The notes under the pieces: model-generated
The model's database searches: none
Seen by the model: the letters and a program-made list of their open reading frames with translations, nothing else
What the model was told of the DNA's origin: nothing
Part shown: positions 10,667-22,132 of the stretch, piece after piece
Numbering within the stretch: position 1 is the first letter of the stretch
Layout: each line of letters begins with the position of its first letter
Assembly: GCA_015698045.1 (NCBI GenBank)
Contig: BLAL01000278.1
Coordinates: 930,001-994,000 of the forward strand
Origin: Rhizophagus clarus
Taxonomy: Eukaryota; Glomeromycota; Glomeromycetes; Glomerales; Glomeraceae
Length of the DNA stretch: 64,000 bases
Direction of reading: 5' to 3'
Made by a program: the position numbers and the translations under genes

Positions 10667-12168
10667 TTTATTTAAAAATTTCTGATAAATATTAAAAAAA
10701 AAAAAAAAAAAAAAAAAATGAAACTTATCAACTTTATTATATAATTATTTCACATTTGTCTACCTTAACTGTATTAACTAACGGTATGTATGTTCCGTTG
10801 TGTAACACTATGCAACATCATGCAGCATAACAAAGACTCTTTTTTATTCTACTAGAGAATTCATTTTCTATTTTTTTACAAGCCAAAACATCTCAATGAA
10901 TACTATTTTGAAAACAAGGCGTTAAAATGTAAATACAACTTTGCACGTTTATATAATAAAGTATAAAGTTATTCGTGTAAGACATACATTCAATACATCT
11001 TTTCTGCATGAATGACTACATTATACATACAACAGATACACAAAAATCGAAAATGTATTCAATAAACCTTATTTATTTATAATGAATTAATTTATAGTTC
11101 AAGCCTCAAGGTATAATTTTTATTCAGAAAAATTTTAGGATGGTTGGCTTCACCAAGAAATGACCAGCGTCAGTACATTTTCCAAAGTTCAAGTTCGTGT
11201 TGTAGATGATAAATCAACAACCAAACGTATAAAAACATATTACTATAATATATAATTAAGGATCATGCGTCAAATGTCGTCTTTTCGTATCATTTTATTT
11301 TTATATTATTTCATTTTATTTGGTAGAAAAGATCAAAATAACGTTTAGCGTAAACTAAATAATGTTTTTTCTTAATTCACAATAATAAATCCATCGACTT
11401 ACATTTTTCAATCTTGTGACATATTTGTAGAAGGTTAGTAGGTATTTATATAATTTTCGACATTTTTATTTAATTGCATGCATTAATATATTTAAAGATA
11501 AATAATGAATAAAAAATTTTCTGTGCCTTACGGCGATTGTAATAGTGCTCACGATTATACAAGAAATAATAAGATACATCAGAGTTATTTGTCAATGCAT
11601 AATTAATTTGTTTAATAATAAAAATATTTTTTAAGTTAAGAATAATCTTTTTTTTTTAGAAATAGTGTCTTTATAAAATACCTTAAAAAGGTTAGTTTTT
11701 TTCGCCGGAACGCCCTCGCCGATTTCGTCACTCCAATTCAGGTGATAATCAAAGCCCAAACGTATTCACTTGCGTCATGATGAATGGTAACCTATTAAAA
11801 GCCATAATTAGGAATTGGACTTACCGAATACGATAAGCACCTTCGGAGTTTTGTTTTTAGGGTACTCGAAATGTACGTGACTTTTTTGATTTGACCAAAT
11901 CTTTTTCTTCTAAACTTATAAATTTACACCGGTTATCTATCGTAAATTTTTTAGACTATTGCAAATTTGAGTATTATAAATGCCTTTTAAAACTATATAT
12001 ATATTTGATAAACCGCAAAAAACTTTTCTCCGGATATGATCTAATATGTTAATCACATATGCAACTTGACGATCAGCAATAATAGCTATAAATTAAAGTT
12101 TGTTTTTTTTACAACGAATTAAATAAAAAAAAAAATTTTTTTTCTTCTTACTTTTTACTTGCGAAACA
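10667..12168. other. Intergenic region, nothing recognised
   Basis: About 1.5 kb between divergent genes. A long A-tract (about 10694-10718) lies just upstream of the minus-strand gene. A slightly GC-richer patch near 11700-11880 has no open frame of note. I see no RNA gene, terminal repeat or coding remnant here. Confidence 0.4.
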
Positions 12169-13473
12169 ATGTCATCCATATACAAGAAACCAGAAATTGA
12201 TCAAAGCGCTGATATTGATTGGTTAGAAAAAGCCATCGTAGAAGAACATATAAAATTTTATGATTATTCTCATTTTAATAATATACAAGAAATTAGTATC
12301 GGTTCAGTTGGAAATATTTTTCGTGCAAATTGGAAAGATTCTGATACTGTATTGGTTTTGAAATCTTCTTATAAATTAACTGTTCAAGAAATTGTTAATG
12401 AGGTAATAATTTTAATATTAATATATTCTTTTTATACTTTGATATTTCGATTAAAAAAAAAAAAAAAAAAATGTACATATAATTAATTAAAATTATTTTT
12501 CTTAGTTGAAAATACAACGTGAGGTGGATTTTCATACAAATATTTTACGATTTTATGGTATCTCTAAATTGAGAACTGGTTTGATTCATCAAATGAATAA
12601 GTATTTGTTGATTATGGAATATGCTGATGGAGGCACGTTAAATAGTTATTTGATGGAACATTTTAATAGACTTGATTGGAATGATAAAATTCGTTTAGCA
12701 ATACAACTTGCAAACGCTATATCATGTATTCATAATGAGGATATCGTTCATGGAGATTTGGTAAAAAAATTTTTATTTCTTTTAATCAAAATAATTTTTT
12801 AATCGAATGACCTTTTAATCAAATGATTTTTAATCAAAATGACCTTTTAATCAAATGACTTTTATTTAAAAATGACTCTTCTTATTCTTAATTATAGAAT
12901 TCTTATAATATACTCGTACATCAGAATAATATCAAGTTAACAAATTTTGGACTATCTAGAAAAATAACCGAAGATACACATTACGATGAGCTTTTTACAA
13001 ACAAATTGGGTATTATTCCTTATATGGATCCTCTAAGTTTATATAGCATGTATAAACTTCAAGAAGAAATCAAACCTTACGAATTGAATAGTAAATCGGA
13101 TATTTACAGTTTAGGAGTTATTTTATGGGAAATATCAAGTGGTCGTAGACCTTTTTATCCCGAAGGTATAGAATATGATATAGATTTAGTTAAAGAAATT
13201 AAAAAAGGTAAAAGAGAAGAAATCGTTGAAGATACTCCTATTAAATATAGTAATTTATATACAAGTAAGTAAAAAAAATTTTTATTATTAATGATTTTGT
13301 TTTTTTTTAACGAAATATATATATACACTGTATATATTAATTTAATTTAACATTAAATTTATTTTTATTTTTATTTTTTTTTTTTTGTAGCTTGTTGGGT
13401 AGATGATCCTGACAAACGTCCTAATATATATGATATCGTTTTATCTCTTAAAGAATTAGAAAACGATAGCTAA
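12169..13473 (+). CDS. TKL-type protein kinase-like, 312 aa, NFG instead of DFG (probable pseudokinase)
   Basis: Four exons by my reading: 12169-12402, 12506-12760, 12898-13264 and 13391-13473. All introns are GT..AG and the sum is 313 codons including the stop. A compact kinase domain fills almost the whole protein. Seen in order: a reduced glycine loop (SIGSVGNIFRANW), the beta-3 lysine (VLVLKSS), the hinge MEYADGGTL, a catalytic loop HGDLNSYN (residues 160-167; Asp and Asn kept, Arg replaced by Gly), then TNFGLS at 178-183, where the metal-binding Asp of DFG is Asn. The activation segment reads LGIIPYMDP, without the usual APE, and the C-lobe motifs SDIYSLGVILWE and DDPDKRP are normal. Loss of the DFG Asp usually abolishes or strongly lowers catalysis. 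The closest relative in the window is 24415-25756, which keeps HRD and DFG. The reading frame is clean, so this looks like a maintained pseudokinase rather than a dying gene. Confidence 0.88.
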
Positions 13474-14329
13474 ATTTTTTTTGTTATAAATTCAGTTTAG
13501 AGTTTGTTTTCTTTTTTGTTTCTTTTTTGGTTTTTTTTTGAAATAAAGTACTGAACATTACATGTTGAAAAAATTAAATATATGTTATATTGATCTTGAT
13601 CTTTGCAATAGTAACATTTATCCTTTTTTTTTTTTTATTATTATGTTTCAATCGAAGGTATATTATAATCTTGAAGCTTTATATACGAAGTATTACCAAG
13701 ACATCAATAAGACATGATTTTGATGGATTGATATTTTGTTAATGGCTAAATATAGTCTTTTAATATTAAATTGATAATTTTCTAACATCCAATCGTCATC
13801 CTAATATACTTGTATTGCTTTTTTACTTGAAATACATTATCTCTTTAAAACAAATAGATTCTACTTGTAAACCTTCAAACGCCGACACAATCATACTCGG
13901 ATTTTTTTTAAGTTTCTAATTAATTAGTTACGCGAAAAAGTGTATGTTATTAATTAAATATAATTCGCTCATTTATGGCATTTACGTTAATTACAAAGAA
14001 TATTAAACAGAATATACTCCAAGGAAAATCTCAATAACTTGATTTTCTCACTTTTACTTATATCGTATACAAGTCATAAATACGTAATTTTTTGTAGTCG
14101 TTTTATTGACTACTCTCTCAATTGATTTGTTGATGTTATTAATTTATTACCATTAATGGGTGGGAAACACTCCCAATTGCTAAGATCGCCAGTGATTCGA
14201 TTTGTTTTCTATTCTGATGAACTTCTTACTCGTGATGCAGAGTCTTTGTACCTATATATCGGCAAAATTACGAATTCCTAGTTTTGAACGTGCTCAATTT
14301 AGTTAGAAGAAGTACCAGATGATGCTCAG
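13474..14329. other. Intergenic region, nothing recognised
   Basis: AT-rich sequence after the kinase stop. I see no open frame with coding character, no RNA gene and no terminal repeat here. Confidence 0.4.
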
Positions 14330-14470
14330 TAATTAGAAAATGGCACTTTGAAGCCAAATTTTGTCTGCTTACATGATAACATGTGGAGAGTTCTCATTTT
14401 TTGACCCCTAATTCTCCCGCTCATATCATGATTACTATACGTCTACATACACGTCTACACATACATTGTC
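14330..14470. repeat. Dispersed repeat, copy 1
   Basis: About 140 bp that recurs in inverted orientation at 19030-19205. Shared segments include GACAAAATTTGGCT, TCAAAAAATGAGAACTCTCC, ATGAGCGG and TAGACGTATAGTAATCATG (given in the orientation of copy 2). The two copies differ by substitutions and small indels, so the duplication is not recent. No coding frame is visible. Family unknown. Confidence 0.75.
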
Positions 14471-15335
14471 TACACTACACATGACACTTCCACACCTACA
14501 TGTTCACACATTCTCGTCTATATATACATGTCCACACATACCCGTCCACTTGCTTATCCACCTGGTTGTCTATGGCAACCCGTCATCCCCTCATCTGCTT
14601 TCATATTTTAATCACTCTTGACTACTCATATCTGGCTACATGTACATGACTATGCTCTTACTTGATAACACATCCATGGCTATATATACATGACCACATT
14701 CATGACTACTTTTTCATGACCACATTTACATGACTACATTTACGTGACCACATTTACATGACCCAGTTACGTAGCCATATTTACATGTCACAGCTACATG
14801 ACCACATTTATATGACTACAATAACGAAGCCAACTTCATTTACATGATCACATTTCCGTGCCTCCATTTACATGCCCACATTTATGTGACTCCATTTACA
14901 TGATCACGTATACATGACTGCAATTATTAAACGGTCATGACCGGTTATGACCGTGACCGATATCGGTCGGTCAAAGGTTTCTGACCGACCGTTTAACCGA
15001 CCGTTAACCGACCATTTAGCCAACCTTATTTATTTGACATTTCTTTTAACGAGTTTAATGAATAAAAAAGTTAAATAACGTTTTTTTTTTGATTAAATTT
15101 GCTAAAAAAACACGTTTTAACGTTTTGTCTTGATTAAATTCGCTAAAAAGAAAAAGTGGTCGGTCAAACGGTCGGTTAAACGGTCAGAAAAACGGTCAGT
15201 CAAAACGGTCGGTCGGTCAAAGGTTCTTAACCGGTCATGACCGATAACCGATCGTGACCGACCGTTGCCATCCCTATACATGACTACATTTATGTAATCA
15301 CAATTACGTCACTACATTCCTATCTGCTCATTATT
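14440..15335. repeat. Degenerate CATGACTACATTTA-type tandem array
   Basis: From about 14440 to 14918, and again from 15277 to about 15335, the sequence is built from imperfect copies of a 14-15 base phrase close to CATGACTACATTTA or CATGACCACATTTA, grading leftwards into TACACGTCTACACATAC-like variants. The two blocks are separated by the CGGTC-rich element at 14919-15276, which therefore appears to have inserted into an existing array. No protein frame runs through it. Confidence 0.75.
14919..15276. mobile_element. CGGTC-rich hAT-like non-autonomous element
   Basis: About 358 bp dense in inverted CGGTC/GACCG words (for example GGTCATGACCGGTTATGACC at the left and ACCGATAACCGATCGTGACC at the right), so it could fold into long hairpins. 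The right end, read inwards, is TAGGGATGGCAACGGTCGGT, a hAT-like terminus. The left terminus has diverged. TACATGAC flanks both sides (14911-14918, 15277-15284) as a candidate 8-bp duplication, but that word also belongs to the surrounding array, so the evidence is weaker than for 7847-8072 and 48182-48406. Confidence 0.65.
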
Positions 15336-16434
15336 TGACTACCTTTCCGAATTACAGGTCAATGGTCCGATTTGATTATGTAAGCGAGTTATAGGGATAA
15401 TGTATTTAAAATAATCTGCCGGTATGCCTTGTCAATGGTTGGTTAAAGGAACGAGAGAGTACTGCTCTCGCCCTACAAAAAATGAATGTATTCTTTCGCC
15501 ATCAAACGAAGAGGTACTAAGCTTCCCCCTTGCCTAATTGGAACAAATTCAGTTACATATTTGTGTATTCCATGTGGATAGCATAACGAACTAATGAGAC
15601 TTTGGTGTGAAAAACATTTAATGAATTAAATACGCCTGTTCTATTCCCATTTTGTTTTATATCAAATTTTGGTTTGTCAATTATATCAAATGGATTCGAA
15701 TTCGGCTGTGTGGTCCTAAGTATATTCCGTACGCATCCTTTAACAATATCACAGTTCCTAATGAAGTGCATATGTCTGATACTACGTCTATGCCTCATGA
15801 CAAATATATGAGACGAATATTTGTTTGCTGTAAAAGATGTATCGGAGTAGTCTCACCTTAACTGATAAGTTTTCCACTCATACAGCTAAAGCGTCTGAGA
15901 TGTTATATGATGACACAGATCGTCCACTATTGATAAAGGGAAGGAGTATATGGGAATTATTGACTAATCACGGCGTAAAGATACAATATCAGATATACTA
16001 AATCAAAACGTAGCGTAAGTATTATTGAACGTGATCACTTCATAGCAGAAAAACACTTTTTTCTTATGCAAGAATTAGTTGAAACTAGAATTCTTTCGGA
16101 TGAACGATGTAGAACTTGGATTAAATACCTCTATATAGAAGATGAGAAATTCAATAACTCTGTTACGAGATTAATTGGTATGATGAGTCACGTCTGTCCT
16201 ACAATGATGGTGTTCGTTATTTTCTTAAACATGGTGAGCTTGAAGGTGGACCGAGAAGAAGAGGCACAGATATGAATTGAAGTCCTGAAGTTTATAACAT
16301 AGGAGAAGTTCGTGTACAAAAAAATTCAGCCGGTCCCTTATAAATTACTTGATGGACCTGAACGTAGATTCGTAAGGGAGGAATTTTTACTCGTTAATGG
16401 TGGTGTTGAACTACCTCCAGAAAGTGTCCTCCGT
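15336..16434 (+). other. Region of broken coding-like sequence, unidentified
   Basis: Short frames with plausible amino-acid composition occur on the plus strand (for example at about 15861-15995 a frame containing TAKASEMLYDDTDRPLLIKG, and 16066-16275), but stops and frame changes interrupt them. Together they look like the remains of one or more genes. I do not recognise the family. Confidence 0.3.
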
Positions 16435-16945
16435 TAGTAATCGTTCTCAATTTTAAGTAACGGTTGCAATATTCTCAATTTTTCGATAGATTCTTTTCTT
16501 ATATGAGAACAATGAATAATTACTAATTTTTCTAAACTAGGACATAGAATTGGGAATTATTAATAATACGTTACAGCTTGCCCGTTTTGGTCCTATTATT
16601 CCAAGGACTTTAAATTTTTACATTCCATTAATGATTCCATTATACTTTTATTATTTACTAGGCAATTTCCGCATTCAATAAAGAACAAATGCTTTAAATT
16701 AGGACACAAGATATTATTTACCCTCCAGATTTCTATAGATGTTATAAAATTACGTAAAAATGGTTTTACATTTGCGCCGAAAATTGACATGAATTTAATT
16801 CCTGCTATATCTTTCAACTTTATATTATTCCATAACATTCGGCATACTGACATTAACATTCCATTGTTTATTTACAAATAGAAGTGGATACAATTTATCG
16901 CGATAATAGTCTAATATTAGCGAAATTAGCTCATTGGGTAGGGTT
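16435..16945 (-). pseudogene. F-box/LRR protein pseudogene
   Basis: Read on the minus strand, 16941 down to about 16860 encodes an F-box-like start (LPNELISLILDYYRDKLYPL followed by LFVNKQWN). A one-base frame change follows. The next frame (16859-16596) then gives an LRR-like stretch with LCPNLKHLFFIECGN and ECKNLKSLE before a stop. A further frame (to about 16435) resumes with LCPSLEKLVIIHCSH and ends in a stop. F-box proteins act as substrate receptors of SCF ubiquitin ligases and are greatly expanded in this lineage. The frame changes, the internal stop and the short length (about 170 codons against the usual 400-600) make this a decayed copy. Confidence 0.7.
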
Positions 16946-17267
16946 ATTTACTTTTCTCTTTTGTCTCGTATAACTAGTAAATTAGTGGTTATTTTTTCTG
17001 CATTACTCCAACTAACGATAATAGAGTTCTTTATAGTAACATAGCCATTTCAATTTACCAAAAATTGAATAAAATCAATTGCTGATCTGTGTTTCTCCGT
17101 GTATTTTAACTAATCTTCATTTTAACAATTTTGTTGCCGATCATGAAGTCATTGCAACATTTTCTAACATAAATAACGTTTCACCATTATTTTTTTTTTT
17201 TCATTATTATTTCATATTTTACACACGAATTAATAACATATTCCTTATTCAACAAATAATTTATTAA

Positions 17268-18649
17268 ATGGATGAAGTTAAATTAAGCGATGATACACTT
17301 GAGCAAATAAAAGATTTTGACTATCGGAATTTGACTGAGGAACAAAAATCGTTAATTGATAAACTGATATTAAATGAAGAATTAAAATTTCGTTATAGAC
17401 AGTATGGTTTATGTTATGAATGTAACCGACTTAAAAGTGCTCTCTTGTGTAATTATTGTCTTCAATCAAATTTCCAAAATTGGACAAGTGGAAATCATGA
17501 CGTTGATGAATTTATTCAAAAAGCACAATTAAAAACTAAATGTTATAAACAAGTTATAGAGTGGATTGAACATGGTAAATTTGAAAATATTGAATATTTA
17601 GCAAAAGGAAGATTTGGAACTACTTTTAAAGCAGTTTGAAAAGATGGATTTATGAAATGGGATTATAGCTACGATCGATGGAAAAGAGTAGGTACAACAA
17701 AGGTCGCTTTAAAATATTTACATAACTTACAAGACATTACAGCAGATTTTTTAAAAGAAGTATGATATTTTCTTATATATTTTAGTTTTATTAACTTTTA
17801 TAAATACTTTAGCCAACTATATTTTCCTTTTAAGTTGAGTCAACTCTTTTAGCACGTGCAAGTGGATATATAGTTCGTTGTTTTGGTATTACAAAAGATC
17901 AAAAAACGAATAATTTTATGATGATGATGGATTTAAAAGATGGTAGTTTAAGGCAACATTTAAATAACAATTTTATTTCACTGGATTGGGAAAGAAAGTT
18001 GGTCTAGTTTAACCGGTATTGCAATTGGTCTCAAACATATTCATGATAAAGGATTGATTCATCATGATTTTCATTGTGGAATTATATTAAGTGATTTTGA
18101 TTATGAGGCTTATATTACCGATTTAGGATTATGTCATAAAAAAAATATATGGAGTGTTACCATATGTAGCTCCTGAAGTTTTAAGAGGAAAAGAATGTAG
18201 GATATGGAATTATTGCATATGAAATTTGTACAGGATTTCCTCCTTATCATGACGTAGCTCACGATGAACTCTTAGCTATGAATATTTATTAAGGATTAAG
18301 GCTAACATTTAATTATAAAATTCCTCAACTACTTTTTGATATAATTATTCAATGTTGGGATGCAGACCTTTTAAAACGACCTAAAACAAATGAATTATGC
18401 AATTCAATGGTGAAATTGTTTGATGATATTGATTATGATCAAAAAGATTCTACAATCTACAAGCAAGTCGTAGAAGCTAATGAAATTAACAAAAAGTTAC
18501 CATTAACATTTCAGTCAACATTATTATCAACTGGTACTCTCTCATATACAACACATCTTCAAGCAGTTTGTACAAGTAGACTTTTAGATTTTAAAAATCT
18601 TCCAGAACAAAAAAATGCAGACAATAATGAAACAGAAAATTTATATTAA
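17268..18649 (+). pseudogene. TKL-type kinase pseudogene with CxxC-WTSGN N-terminus
   Basis: The first exon (17268 to about 17759) opens with an acidic leader. It then has the paired-Cys motif (CYECNR...CNYC), NWTSGN, and an N-lobe (LAKGRFGTTFKAV). An in-frame TGA at 17637-17639 replaces the Trp that all paralogues have before the DG of W(K/L)DG. Downstream there are frame changes around 18000 and 18145-18200, and the catalytic loop reads HHDFHCGIIL, so the conserved Asn after the HxD is Ile. A deletion removes most of the segment between LRGKE and GYGIIAYEICTG. The tail (18407-18649) retains TSRLLDFKNLPEQ, a C-terminal motif shared with the 28159 gene. Selenocysteine is not a reasonable reading of the TGA given the other lesions. 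Confidence 0.85.
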
Positions 18650-20011
18650 TATAAATTAATTTTACAACGTTAACAAATACTATTTATTGATTCTCTAAGA
18701 ATTGATATTAATTCAAAAGGTAATTACTTTTGCACTTGATATTTCTTTTTAATTTAACTAATTTATTAATTTATAAAATTGAAAGTATTTAGAATATAAA
18801 TTTTATTCGATTATTTATATTTTTTTTTATTTTTATTTTGAACTTTGTGAGGGATCAAGTATAATCTTATAATTTTATTCTTAGACATTTGATACGTTTG
18901 AAGATTTACAAATATTGTAGTAAAAAATTTTTTTCGATTATAAAATAAAGTATCGTCTTTTTTATTATTTATTTATTATAGCAGTTATCTTGCTCCAACG
19001 AATAAAGCTACATCTTACTCACTTATCTGTGTGGATGTGTATGTAGACAGTAGACGTATAGTAATCATGCAATATGTGGTCATATGAGCGGAAGAATTAT
19101 GGGATCAAAAAATGAGAACTCTCCGCAGGATGGGAGTTACCATATGTTATGTTATCATATAACAGAAGCGGACAAAATTTGGCTCCAAAGCGCCCACTTT
19201 CTGACAATCTAACTACTATGCTCTTATTAAATGAACTCTAATATATTCGTTCTTTGATGGTACTGACAAAAGAATCTGGTGATGGAATGCAAATGAAGGT
19301 TTAAGACAATGCAAGTCCAATACCTGGAGATCAGCTAAGACAAGTTTGGACCTAATGGAAATGAAAAAAAATAAGAAAATACCAATTATTCAGCAACATT
19401 AAAGCAACAGTTAATTAATTATGTGAAGTATGTAATAATTAATGACTTTATTATTACTATGTACTTATGTATTTTTTAACTAGTCCACTATTATTCTTTC
19501 AATATTTTCAGATAAGCAACTGCGTGACCTCAATCATCAAAATTATCACATTCTGTCCATTTTACATCAATTTCATTCCCCAGTTTCTGCTTGATCTTTT
19601 AATATGTAATGTCTTTTTTTTTTTTAGTATCTTACTAATCTAATAGTTACCGTTTACAATAAATATTTACAAACACAAACGAACGTCAATATTGACATCC
19701 GTCATTATAGTCGCATCTCGAAGATCATTACACCAATAGGTTAAAGATATTATTAGATGACAAGAAAATCCATTATTATGTTCCTCTGAGATTATCTGTT
19801 CTGCTTGGGTTTATGCTGAAAAATATATGAAATAAATATATTAAAGGTCTAATTACTTTTAAGTTTATTTAATGAATATAGCCAATGATTATAAATATAT
19901 AATTCAGTTTTACGAACTCACGAGATAAAAATCTATAAGATAACAGTTATGAAATAATCTATAATAATTTTGTTGACGTGTTTTATCATTAGATAAACAG
20001 AAATCTCGAGT
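18650..20011. other. Intergenic, repeat-bearing
   Basis: Apart from the dispersed repeat copy at 19030-19205, I see no gene or terminal-repeat element. Confidence 0.4.
19030..19205. repeat. Dispersed repeat, copy 2 (inverted relative to copy 1)
   Basis: Homologous in reverse orientation to 14330-14470 over most of its length, with an insertion of about 20-25 bp relative to copy 1 near 19130-19160. Nothing in it looks coding. Confidence 0.75.
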
Positions 20012-20095
20012 ATGAGAATGGTGGGAACACTAAGAGATATTGCGAGTACGATTTTATGTTTACATGATGATATGGAAATCATACACGGAAAACTT
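20012..20095 (+). pseudogene. Solitary kinase exon fragment
   Basis: An 84-base open stretch encodes a piece ending ILCLHDDMEIIHGKL and is followed directly by a gtaagg donor-like site. It aligns with the end of the exon of 24415-25756 that reads VLCLHDEDILHRDL and is also followed by an intron donor. HRD has become HGK. No neighbouring kinase sequence was found on either side, so this is a relic of a third member of that subfamily. Confidence 0.65.
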
Positions 20096-22132
20096 GTAAG
20101 GAAATAAAAGGAAAAAGAAACAAAAACAGATGGGAGAATGAAAGGAAAAGGGGATGATAAGTGGAAAATAAAAGGGAAACAGAACAAGAACAAGAGAAAA
20201 TTAATCGAAGATGAAAGATGGAAAATAAGAAAGTAAAAGATCATTAGTAATAATCATGAGAATATATTTAAAAAAAAAAATTTAAAATGAAATCGAAACT
20301 TACATTTCTATAAATAACTTTCAATATTTTTGTTTTGTATTTAATAATTTTTGCTTTGGGATAATAATTTTGTAATTGCCCACTTTCTTTGGAAATATTT
20401 TCTTTTATTCTTTCCCAAATCACGATAGCGATTTCTTGTATTATATTAATTAAGTTGAATTAGTTCGCTGTATTATGTAACTAATACATTCTTTTCAGCA
20501 CTCCTATAATTGGTGCCGTTCAAGATGAATATTAAATATTTTGAGAATTAAAATCTGCTATATAGGAGTATCGCATAACTGAAAAATCTGTTCAGGAGTA
20601 TAGTCCTGGGAGTTAAAGAGTCGAAATTACCCTTCGATTTTGAAAATAAGAACGAAAAGTGACGTTTATGATATTAGAGAAGAACTGTTAATGATAAATA
20701 TAAGGAATAATAATTTTCCGCAACACCTTTTCAAACATTTTACTTTATTTTATTAGAATGTTGACAATACGAACCAGACAATAGGCCTAATTTCCATCAA
20801 GTAAATCCAAAATTTAATCTTATTAACAACTACTTTTATTCCTAAAAAAGTAAAGCAAATAAAAATTTATAATTGTCGGATTAATTAGCTTTGTCCCAAT
20901 TTTAAGTAACCTTTAAGCTTTGCTTAATATAAGTGTTTAAAATTTTGATCAATTTCTTTAATAATTGACCTTTTCTACATGATCTATTTTATTAGTAGGA
21001 CCCAATACACATATTTTGATCGAGAAGGTTTATATATGAAATCCAAAAAGACCTATTCTAAACACTCTAAATGAGAAAGTAATTCTAGAATATGATTAAA
21101 AAGTTCCTTCTGCTAATTATTTAAGAAACAAATAATGTTGAGACGCATAGTCAGTAAATAACGTGTTAATGTCCTATAATATTGTACGGTGGCATTTACA
21201 TTGTCTAATGTACGAAATGACATTACAAAATATCAATGATAACTTCTCTACAAGATAAATGAAGAATACACCTATCAGCCTTCTATCACAGTGGTAAATC
21301 CGTGTTATTATTCAGCTGGTTATATGAAGTATTTTTTGCTTTATAAAAGGAAATTATGCATATAATTGTTAAAATTAGTGACAATAATTAAAGAATTTTA
21401 ATATATCGGCATTATATCGCTGGTTAGAAGAAAGTAGTTTTTAATGACGTAATTTAAAAAGAATTTTAATGTACTAACATTAGCGCAACACGACCACCTT
21501 TTAAATGGACATGGCAAAACAGATTTATTTCTTTTCCATCACAACTCTTCTTAATATCAATTCCGATCGATTATAATTAGAATTTAAATTTATTTAGAAC
21601 AATATACACATTTAGCGTCATTATATGACGCACTTATTTAATGATTAAATAATGTATAAAAAAACATAAAAAAATAGACTCGAGAGTTTCGGATAAAATA
21701 ATTCCATCAAAATAAGTTAATGATAATGAAATCCATAAAAAAATATATAAAACTAAATGTGGAGACGGCAATTCTGGAGGTGATGTCTGTTTTGTTTCAT
21801 CATCTTTGATGATATCTTGATAGTAATTAATTTTCGAGAAAAATGAGCTAATCTACAAAAATCAATTTTAAAAATATAAAAAATTTTTTTTCAACTTCAA
21901 TTTCGAAAACAAACATTATAATAATAACAATTAACAAAATCAATTTACGTTTACCTCGTATTATATATATTTTAATAATCCGCATAATAAAAAAATTAAA
22001 AAAAAATTGTTAATAAATATTATTGCACAATATGTATCAAGAAATTTCGTGATCATAGTTAAACTCAAAACTATTAATTGCGTAAAATTGAGAAAGACAT
22101 TGAAAGATTTTAATTTAAATTATCTTTATAAA
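20096..22132. other. Intergenic region, nothing recognised
   Basis: About 2 kb of AT-rich sequence. The minus-strand frame at 19933-20244 is low-complexity (Phe/Leu/Ser/Pro) and not convincing. I see no gene, RNA gene or clear terminal repeats. Confidence 0.4.

Noticed and set aside
17637..17639. In-frame TGA in the kinase at 17268 as a selenocysteine codon
   Set aside because: Paralogues have Trp here, and the same locus carries several other frame lesions, so it is a nonsense mutation.
18407..18649. Frame of 80 codons as a separate small gene
   Set aside because: It is the C-terminal part of the kinase pseudogene that begins at 17268.
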